Assembly (NCBI GenBank): GCA_027579435.1
Contig: JANBPK010000809.1
Coordinates: 186,001-250,000, forward strand
Length of the DNA: 64,000 nucleotides
Origin: Candolleomyces eurysporus
Lineage: Eukaryota > Basidiomycota > Agaricomycetes > Agaricales > Psathyrellaceae
Direction: 5' to 3'
Numbering within the stretch: position 1 is the stretch's first letter; each line of letters begins with the position of its first letter. A program made the translations under genes and the position numbers. The notes below the pieces were generated by a model. The model saw only the letters and a list, made by a program, of their open reading frames with translations. It was not told the origin of the DNA and made no database searches. Shown here piece by piece: positions 55,610-64,000 of this stretch.

Positions 55610-57203
55610 TCATCTCTGGCAGATAGACATGTAACTAGATACCTCGTCAGGTTCGTCTATTTGGTGCGCCGTCAGATGCACCCTCTCCTCAGCATCGGTG
55701 TCTTCCAATGTGTCATCGCCTTCGGATATCGGGTTACCGTGTGCGTCCAGCGGAACAGTTGACTCGATTGATTTACGGTACTTGTGGTACGTAAATAGCG
55801 CAATACCTGCGAAGAAACCGTCGAGTCAGCGATAAACAAACGCTGCTGACGCTCGCGAGACCTACCAGCGACCGTGATTCCAACGCCGGTGATGTTGAGG
55901 GGAGTGAGTTGGTCGCCGAAGAACCATGCAGAGATCGTGATGGTCGAAACCTCTTTCGCGATTCCCGCAATGGACATGGGGACCACACCAGTTCGTTGAA
56001 GGATGCTATGAAACAACTATCAATACTCCTGAACTCGGAGGAGGCCGCCAAACCCAGAGAGAATACGTACTAGAATTCGCTTAGTACCATGGCAAATGCT
56101 ATTGCTCCTGGTGCACAAAGATAGAACGCTGTGGACAATATGTGGCCGGGATCCTGGAAGAATTTTGTCGTAAACAGCACCGGCCAATTTTCAAGGGCCA
56201 GGCTGACGATAGCAATCGTTAACCCCATGCTCGGGGCCAGCCAGAAAATGGTCGACGCCGGATTGTCCATGCCCATTTTCTTGTCCTTCAGCAAGAGCTG
56301 AGTAAGACTCCATCGAAGGCCGCCCAGAGCGCTGGCTGTGATCACCAGAAGAAAACCTTCCAGGACAAAGTGGGTCTGGGTCGCTACCATAAGGAGTACC
56401 CCAACAAAGATTAGGAATATCACTCCGATGAGCCTCCAGGAGAAGCGCTCGAGCCGGAATAGAAAAGCAAACAGCAGAACGAAAATTAAGGAAGACGATT
56501 TGCACATAGCTGTTCAGAAAGTATTAGCTTTGCATAGCATAGGTCAGTTTAACCACATACTGTAGAACGAAAGCGTGATAGTCTTCAAGGATAAATTAGA
56601 AAGTCCAATGTCTAGACCGGTCGCAGCGGCGGTGGGTACTGCTTTTTTGCTGTAAAATATATAGTTTCGTCAGCGGCGCGTTCAACTGGTGTGGAGAAGT
56701 AAGGAAAAGGTGGCGTGAAAGCACCTTTCCGTCTCGCTCATTCAAACCAAATCGAGGTACTTACCCGTATTCTTTTGGGGTAGGGTCATGGGCAGGGCGG
56801 AATCGTTTTGGCCAGAGGAATCGCAAGAATGCGGCAAACACAAATTGGACGAACATATGCATCGTCGTGACAAATAGTGGGGCTGGAAATCCATAGTACT
56901 TGGGAGAGAACATCCATTTGTTGTATACTGAGAGCAATGTCGCAAAAAAGAACCTGTTAATGAGCGATTGCTGTGAGTACAAGTCACAGGAAGCAGAGAC
57001 ATGGCGGCGCACCAAGCTGCAATAAATAATGCGTTAATCAGGGCGTTCCGCCACCATAGTCTTTTCTTTTCGACTATCGATGCCAGATGGTGGCTAGCAG
57101 AGAGTGGCTGAATGAATTCATTTCCGTCGAGGTCAACTGAATTTCTGGTCCTCAGAGGTTGGGTGAGGGAGTACTCCTCTATGTCATCTTGTCTTCGTTC
57201 CAT
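55610..57203 (-). CDS. SLC35C2-type nucleotide-sugar / triose-phosphate transporter
   Basis: Start MERRQDDIEEYSLTQPLRTR; ten membrane helices predicted. Motifs: RNALINALFIAAWFFFATLL then SVYNKWMFS, DIGLSNLSLKTITLSFYTMC then KSSSLIFVLLFAF, GVLLMVATQTHFVLEGFLLV, ALGGLRWSLTQLLLKDKKMG and FYILQRTGVVPMSIAGIAKE then VSTITISAWFFGDQLTPLN. The LSFYTMCKSSSL signature is that of yeast Ymd8 and human SLC35C2, Golgi proteins linked to GDP-fucose transport in animals. The tail is acidic and ends DEVSSYMSICQR. Five or six exons. Confidence 0.88.
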
Positions 57204-57943
57204 AACCCATCGGGAGGCAGCCTTATGCCTTAGTGCTTTGGAGATTGGGAGATGTTAGTGCGTAATTACAACGAGGCAACGAGAATAGGAGGTGCCAGCA
57301 AGCCTAGGCAGCTTAGTAATTGATGGAGGCTTCCCACAATCAGTCTACTACATCATCTCCTCTCTGTCCGTGGGCGCTACACTGGAATCTGGTTCTCTCG
57401 GACTGGCAGCCGGTATGGCGTCCTTTCACATCAGCGCTCGTTGCATATGACAAGTGTTGTATTATTTTATACTTGCTTATTTCAAGATGAAACAAAGGGT
57501 CCTCCGTCTGTCAAGGTGCTGACGAACGAGCGAGCGCGCCGACTTGCTTAGCATATGGCTCAGACGCCAAGAATAAGCTCTCCCGTTCACGGATACGTGA
57601 GTGGAGATGGTTGTTAACAGACCCACAGGGACGAAGAGAATCTGCTCCAATGATTGCAACACGTTGCGCAGTTCTACCATCGCGTTTCGCTTCGACACGG
57701 ATTTTATGTATGTAAAATAAATGAGATCGGAAAACTAGGACAAGGGCGCCGTGGTTTTTTTGCTCACATCGATAGATCTGCAATGTGCATATCCACCGCA
57801 ACGAGGCCTGGAGGGAGGAAGCTGTTCCAGGTCTCGATCTGCCTACCGGGACGTTCCAAATCTCGCTAAAAGCCACGCGCTCAGAATACGCCTGAATGTC
57901 TTCCGATGCGGAGAGGAAGATCGACACGTCAAAGAAAAACAAT
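57204..57943. other. Intergenic spacer upstream of the SLC35C2-type gene
   Basis: About 740 bases; ORFs here (57477-57698, 57511-58146 minus) overlap MED31 or lack features. No RNA gene or repeat recognised. Confidence 0.45.
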
Positions 57944-58493
57944 TCAAGTGACAGGACCCTGTTTATCCGCCGAATCTTCTTCGGCAGGGGTACTTTCAGA
58001 AGCATTTGTATATTTTGGGTCCCGCCTGTGACGCACATGGCACGATGGTGAGAGGCTGTCTGGTCGAGAAAGGCAAAGTTGCAAGGCATACCACGTCCGC
58101 CAGTGATCGAATTGCTTTTGTTGCAGATAATCTCGGAGAAACTCATCTTTCTTCATATCTGCTCGAAATTGAGGCTGCTGTAAAAGCTCCAAATGGTGCA
58201 AGGCATGCGGGTATCTTCGCGAACAAAGCGTCAGGAAATCGGCCCATCCGAGCGAAATTAAAGGCCTACTGGAGGAAGCGTGCATAGTCTTTCTCTTTCC
58301 AATACAGCAGATATTTGAGATAATTAATGAATGCAGGCTGTTCGAAAATGTTCTGCTGTGCGAGGGAATGCAGGTAATAGGGATTCGCAAGCGCCTGGAC
58401 AAACTCGAGCTCCAGCTCGAAACGTGCCCGATTCACTGTCTTGGGATCGACTGGAGCGGGACTTGTCGGAGATTGGCCGGGAGGGCTGGACAT
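57944..58493 (-). CDS. MED31: Mediator complex subunit 31
   Basis: Middle-module Mediator subunit (yeast Soh1) linking transcription factors to RNA polymerase II. Spliced sequence: [20 protein letters not shown], then [80 protein letters not shown] and [16 protein letters not shown]. These match the whole conserved family core, including the LYWKxxxYARFLxYPxxLxxLELL stretch. The first intron (after FL-CA) splits that motif. A second, near the end, is a multiple of three, and either form keeps the frame. Length about 140 is normal. Divergent from UCHL5 with 213 bases between ATGs. Confidence 0.93.
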
Positions 58494-58706
58494 GATAAAT
58501 GTGACAAGAGACAAAAGGCCTTCAATGCGCGCGACTTAGAGCGGATCGTGAACAAGGCGCGTTTTCCACGAAGCACGTGGCTTCCATGCAACCTGTACCC
58601 AACGCGTCATGAAGCAAAAGAAACTAAGGGTCCTTTTTCACGATCATCCTCATACCACCCCGTCCCTTCAAATCAAACCTAATATTCTGTAATCCCATAT
58701 ACAAGC
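58494..58706. promoter_or_regulatory. Shared divergent promoter MED31 / UCHL5
   Basis: 213 bases between start codons on opposite strands; no clear TATA box, as usual for housekeeping genes. Confidence 0.5.
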
Positions 58707-59910
58707 ATGTCCGACGACGATCACAGTGGATGGCAGTTAACGGAATCAGACCCGGGTGTCTTCACGTACGTGCATTGCCCGCAGAAGAATCCGCCCCACC
58801 AACATCTCTTACACCTTCCAGGGAACTTCTGAAATCGTTAGGAGTGCCTCTAATTGTCGATGACCTGTACTCTCTTGACTCCGAGACGTTGGCAGCTCTC
58901 AAGCCTCTGCATGCCCTCATTTTCCTGTTTAAATGGGTACCAACCAGTGATTCGGATACCGGCCCTGGCACATCTTCAGGAGCCTATGACCCGGAATTCG
59001 CTGGCTTCTTTGCACACCAAGTCGTCAATAACGCATGTGCAACATTGGCTGTGCTCAATGCCCTTGGAAATATCCCATCGCTGCCGACTGGCCCTCAGCT
59101 TGGTGAACTGTTGAGCTTTACCACTGGAATGGATCCGCAGACCCGTGGGCTTGTGATCACAAGCGCCGATTGGTTGAGGGAAGCTCACAATTCCCTTTCC
59201 CCGCCAAGTGCTATATCTTTGGAAGGGCTTAATCTTCCGNAAAAAAGCTGCGGAGGATGCGTATCATTTCGTGGTTTATTTGCCGGTCATGGGTGCATTA
59301 TACGAGTTGGATGGCCTGAAACCGCACGCAGTACGGCATTCTGCGTATTCAGAGGAAGGTGAAGGCTGGATAAAGGTAGCAAGGTGTGTAAGTTCAGCAC
59401 TTTGAAACTCGCAACTTGTATTAAGGTTACTGCAATGAAATAGGGAAACAATCGAGGCACGGATAAACACGTATCCAATGGGCTCCGTATGTTCACTTTT
59501 GGGTCCTTGTGTGGAGAGTATTCATTTCATCGCTTTCTTTTAGCTGGAATTCAGCCTCCTTGCTCTTCGTGACGATCCTTTGCCACCGTTACAGGCTCAG
59601 ATCAAAAAGGCACAAGAGGCAGGAGAACGTGTCCTTGTAAACGAACTTTTGGCAACCCTCACCAACGAGAATGCGAAAAGAGAGCGATGGGCTGTAAGTT
59701 CTAGCTTCTCGTTCCTTGGCAGGTGTGCTGACGTCTGGCCAGTTCGAAAACAGTCTCCGGCGCCATAACCACGTCGGGTTGGTGCATGCCCTGATCGCAG
59801 CATTGGCAAAAGCTGGGAAGCTGAAGGAAGCTGAAGGAAAGGCTAAAGAAGCAATGAAGGAGCGGATTGAGAAACGCAAGGCACAAGGTGGAGACATGGA
59901 TGAAGACTAG
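58707..59910 (+). CDS. UCHL5: Ubiquitin C-terminal hydrolase, UCH37/UCHL5 type
   Basis: Deubiquitinase of the proteasome or INO80 complex. Start MSDDDHSGWQLTESDPGVFT joined to ELLKSLGVPLIVDDLYSLDS. The catalytic site is visible: Gln and Cys in HQVVNNACATLAVLNALGN, His in AEDAYHFVVYLPV and Asp in ELDGLKPHAVRHSAYS. The extended C-terminal ULD-like tail with LNELL-type LVNELLATLTNENAKRERW then RRHNHVGLVHALIAALAKAG distinguishes UCH37 from smaller UCHs. An N at 59240 shifts the frame; deleting it gives NLPKKAAEDAYHF. Six exons. The end is KRKAQGGDMDED. Confidence 0.92.
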
Positions 59911-60426
59911 TTTACGACACCATACAGGGTCGGGAGAATGGCCAGTTATCTTGTAATCCACCCCAGCCCACACTATTCAATAGCGCTTTACTCATTCCCC
60001 AGAGTTACGTACAAAGATGATGGTTGTTCCTTGAGGGTCAGTCTACTTTCCTAGTAACTGATCAACACAAGATCGCGCTTTTCGATCGTGTATAATGCGG
60101 GGCCATCATGATTGCTATTGCAAACGCTTAACATTGTTTCATTTACAAGCTAGAGCCTGAACTCTTGCGAGGACATACGGTCTAACTAAACGTTGCGTTC
60201 AGGGTCTACCTGTAGGTTGCCTATAGCGACCGACAGATGCCACCACTTTGGATTGCATTTCTTTTCTGGGCTTAGCGTGAATGTTGATGTCCACCCAACC
60301 GAATGGCAATTAGGCTGTCCACACTCTGGCAAGCCTCGTTGTGAATACCCCTTCCTTCGCTCTCTTTTCTTGGTTTTGGGATACCCTGATTTTCTGTAGG
60401 TGAGGCAGGCACACATGCTTGCCACA
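59911..60426. other. Spacer before the RhoGAP gene
   Basis: About 515 bases; UCHL5 terminator and RhoGAP promoter. No other feature seen. Confidence 0.4.
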
Positions 60427-63400
60427 ATGGCGCCAACTGTCAATACAAGTGTCGCATCATCAAGAACACAAGGACAACAACAAACGGGCTCAGGAGCCGC
60501 CACTCTTTCTACTCCACAGTCACAGAGTCTATCAAGAGAACCTTCAAATGCGTCAAACAGAGTCCGTACGGTGAGCCAGACGCCTTTGCGCGGCTCCGGT
60601 CCCGCCCCAAAGCCTCAGCCTCGCACCCGGACACCTGCCGTTCAAGAGCCCAGTGAGCCAGACGACGCGAAGTGGGGGTCAAATTTTTNGGGTGACTCTG
60701 GTGGACCCTCAGGTACGTCGTGCAATAAACTTTTGTGCAATTTCTCTATCTGACTGCTGCATATCAGACACAAACGTCGTTCTTCGCTTGCCCTGCTACT
60801 GGCCAGGTCAGCTGGGATCCACCTGTGGGTCACTTCGTGTACGCGTCTCGATGCTATAGCTTCCTTCCCGTCACTCAATTTCGACATCTAGATTGCCTCC
60901 AAGCACAGAGGGAGAATGGTGGGAGCTCAGCGATGAATCACGAGGCGGTATACCATATTATTACCAGACGAAGACTGGAGAAACCGTATGGGAGCGTCCG
61001 AGTGGCTTTGTGATTCCTCTAGGGATTATTCAGGTGTGTAATGTGTCTCCCCGACTCTTATTTATTCTGAGGCCCAACTGTGCTGCAGCACACTGCTCTC
61101 GGCAAACGTCTTTCGCAGATAGACCGCGGTACCAGAGTCAGCTTTTATGAGACTCCTCCACCCCAGGTAAGAACGATTCATGTTGGTATACATGGCGCAA
61201 TAATTAACCCAAGTTTGCCAGGAGAAAGCGACGCTGCAAGTACCGTCGTCAGCTAATCGACCTTCGACACAGAGACAGTCGGTCCGCAGGTCTTTCTCCG
61301 ATCAGCATACAGGGTCCCATCGTCTACACCCAACCGGCAGTCAATTAACGCCGATTCCAGGTTCTCCGTATGCAACAGAGCATTCAGCACCCCCTTCCCC
61401 CTCGTCAACGAAAGCTCCTAGCCTGAGAATCAATGGCGAAGAGAAGCGATCGTCTCCACCACGACCACGAGATAGTCCTTCCCGTCAAGCGGAGAGTGCT
61501 GGGAAGGACCAGCACTCCGATTCCAGCGTAAGGTCGAAGCCAAAGCAAGCGACCCATCGCCCTCAGCTTCCTCAAAGTCTGGACGCTGCTCTTGAAAAGC
61601 TTGCGACGTCTCAATCAGATCGAGACGAAGGCTTACCGACAACACCAAAGAACGCAGCTTATCCGAGCGACTCGAGCCAGAACTACGACTTCTACTCCTC
61701 GCCAGACAATTCGCCTCCTCAATCCATCCGAGCCAAGACACAAGTCAACATTCCTCCTTCGCCTTCTAGACTTGTCCATGGGGGCCCCACTATCGGCGGC
61801 AAAGCGATTAGTTCTCCAGTTATGAACCATGGTAAAGCGAATAAATTTCTCATCCTCTCAATATGGTACTGACACGGAAGTATAGCTGCAACGTTGCAGA
61901 TGAGTCCAGTGAAGAACCGAAATGCTGGCTTGCCTATTGCCGTGGAACCGAAAGTCCATGTCCCCAATCAAGCCCCGTCAGTTAGCACATTAAGAACAGG
62001 GTGCATTACCACCGTTTTCAGTTGCGTTTCCTGGCTTACTGATGGAGTTCTGCATGCAGATCGCACCCGGTATTTCCTGAAGCTCTAGTATCGGATATCC
62101 AGCTATTCTCTGAGTCGGAATATGCAAGGCAATACTTCTCGACTCACAGGAGTGGATTTATCTTCAAGAGGCGAATACCCGTCGAGCAGCTCATGACTTG
62201 GCAAAAGGTAAAATCCATTTGTTCTTTTCTGATGTTATTTCTGAAGCGGTATTCCATCAGGCCCCTCTGACATCTCCACTCTTAATGTTGAACCGAGTGT
62301 TGCACAAAAATGCCGTCAAGATTTTCAAGGTCATACAGCATATCATGGGTGACCGCGAGAAAGAGCGACCTGCTGTCGCCATCCGTTTGCAATCTGACAA
62401 CAATTCCCTCAACAATTCATGGAACGGATCATCGACTTCACTGGTCAATGCACCGATACTGGAAGAACAGCGTTGGGTATTGAGCGAAGGGCTCTTGCAC
62501 GGCGAACTTCGGGACGAAATATATTGCCAACTGATGAAACAGCTCACTGGCAACCCAAGCACGTATGTTATCTGCTTTGGGTCTCGCTGAAACTCCTTCT
62601 AACTTGGCTTAAGAGAGAGCATATTCAAGGGCTGGCAGTTCCTCTGCGTCCTACTGCTTACGTTCCCTCCTTCGAAGGATTTCGAGACATATCTGGAAGC
62701 ATTCATTCAAAAGCATACTACTCAACAACAAGGGAGAATCGATGTCATGGCGAAGTACTGTTTACGGCGACTATTTTCAATTTCTCGAAAAGGCCCCAGA
62801 GGAAAGCCTCCTTCAATTTCTGAAATCGAAACCGCTGCTGTGAGTGGCTGCGAAGACAGATCTTTCAAGTTTCACGCGCTCACCCACTTCCTCGATTTTC
62901 TAGGATGCTGCTTTCAACCCATCGACATTTGGTGAATCTCTCGACGCCATTATTAGACTGCAGGAGAGGAATTATCCTCATCAAAAGGTCCCCATCATAC
63001 TACCCTTCCTCGCCGACGGCATTCTAGCGCTTGGTGGGCCAAGGTCAGAGGGTATCTTCCGAGTTCCAGGAGATAACGACTCTGTATCGGACCTCAAGCT
63101 GCGCATCGATCGTGGATACTACACTTTAGAGTCCGTGGACGATCCTCACGTCCTCGCATCCCTGATGAAGCTCTGGCTTCGGGAGTTGTGCGACCCTCTG
63201 ATTCCCTCGGAAATGTACAACGAATGCATTACGGAGGCGAATAGTGCAGAAGCGTGCATTCAAATTGTCCACCGATTACCAACAATCAATCGCCGAGTTC
63301 TGCTGTTTGTGATCAGCTTCCTGCAGATATTCTTGGACGAGAAAACCCAGAGCATTACGAAGATGACTCCGGCCAATCTCGCTCTGGTTATGGCGCCAAA

Positions 63401-63662
63401 CCTTCTACGCTGCAATTCGGACTCCATGTCGGTTGTCTTTACTAACTCACAGTAAGTCTCCATTCTTTCTCTCGCGTCCTTGTGGCTCACCGGATGTCTC
63501 GCGACTAGATATGAACAAATATTTGTCTATCATCTATTGGTTCATCTTAAATGCGACGAAATAGACCCTCACTACAAACCGACACACGGCCTGGGTGCCT
63601 CAGCGGCGTCCAAACAGAATAAGGGTCGCTCTCGTCGACCTAACACCAGCGGTGGTACTTAA
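60427..63662 (+). CDS. WW-MyTH4-RhoGAP protein, ARHGAP39/Vilse type
   Basis: Start MAPTVNTSVASSRTQGQQQT, the first ATG in the frame reaching the WW domains. WW 1 is split over exons (WGSNFWVTLVDPQ, then TQTSFFACPATGQVSWDPPV); WW 2 is WWELSDESRGGIPYYYQTKT then GETVWERP. A disordered region follows, then MyTH4-like helices (LTSPLLMLNRVLHKNAVKIF, LHGELRDEIYCQLMKQLTGN, CLRRLFSISRK). The RhoGAP domain reads VPIILPFLADGILALGGPRS then EGIFRVPGDND, with the catalytic Arg in IFRV, and ends in TPANLALVMAPNLLR. It would inactivate Rho GTPases at cell-growth sites. N at 60689 must be deleted for NFWVTLVDP. Confidence 0.88.
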
Positions 63663-64000
63663 TANCCCCCCCTTCACCACCTACCTTTACCATCTAGTCT
63701 TTGGAAATTTACGTCGTTGACATACCCTGGTCAAGACAATTGTACCTGCATTCCTGCTACCATTATATCCGTGTAATGTTCCGATTAGTTGCTTATATTT
63801 GTACGGTCTCTACGCTACTCGCTTGGACTAAATATCATACCCGTGGTTAGATTTTTTGGTAGTGCGTCTACCAGCCCGATTTTTGGTCACTCTCCTGATG
63901 CTCTGACCGACGAACCCCTCGTAACATATCTCTCCTCCTCCGACCATATTCACCGGCTTTGTTTTCCTTTGCCGCCATCAAGTCAACCAGCAGGTCAGAT
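63663..64000. other. Right-edge flank
   Basis: About 340 bases after the RhoGAP stop; one N at 63665. No feature recognised. Confidence 0.4.

Noticed and set aside
1..64000. CRISPR arrays, insertion sequences, LTRs or viral remnants
   Set aside because: No regularly spaced repeats, terminal repeats, transposase, integrase or reverse-transcriptase motifs were seen by eye.

Overview
The window is nuclear DNA from a filamentous basidiomycete, most likely an Agaricomycete. It is gene-dense and both strands are used. Nearly every gene is split by GT-AG introns of about 45-90 bases. The gene content fits: Zn2Cys6 regulators, a UstYa/DUF3328 protein, a DUF6533-like membrane protein and two members of the expanded atypical G-alpha family of mushrooms. 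I cannot name the species. Twelve single N characters occur, each directly before a homopolymer run, so several apparent frameshifts look like assembly artefacts.

Layout. 1-8.7 kb: an ankyrin protein (cut by the left edge), a Zn2Cys6 regulator, the mitochondrial CoA carrier LEU5, and HOP2 on the opposite strand. 8.9-15 kb: a Rho GTPase, a 1.8 kb spacer with a decayed tandem repeat, a UstYa-like protein, a hemerythrin-like protein and ISA2. 15.3-24.1 kb: the SPP2 splicing factor, a coiled-coil protein with 13-residue repeats, an amino-acid permease, and a bacterial-type mannose-1-phosphate guanylyltransferase beside a degenerate duplicate of its own 3' end. 24.6-28.3 kb: a PAXX-like end-joining factor candidate and atypical G-alpha 1.

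30-39.6 kb: a mitochondrial membrane protein and nicotinamide riboside kinase sharing a promoter with two abutting CRE palindromes, a cytochrome-b5-fused fumarate reductase, a membrane dipeptidase and atypical G-alpha 2. 40.6-52 kb: VTS1, an O-fucosyltransferase-like protein, an HDHD5-type HAD phosphatase, a DUF218 protein and two polytopic membrane proteins, one a cAMP-receptor-like GPCR. 53.6-63.7 kb: a second Zn2Cys6 regulator, an SLC35C2-type transporter, MED31, UCHL5 and an ARHGAP39-type WW-MyTH4-RhoGAP.

Most genes are unrelated housekeeping or regulatory genes, and I see no metabolic cluster or mobile element. The most interesting items are the PAXX-like gene, the run of microexons (down to 4 bases) in the G-alpha gene, the G-alpha pair lacking the catalytic glutamine, the bacterial-type GDP-mannose enzyme and its decayed partial duplication, the tandem CRE promoter and three GC-AG introns. 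Exon joins were inferred by eye from reading frame, splice sites and family motifs, without transcript data.
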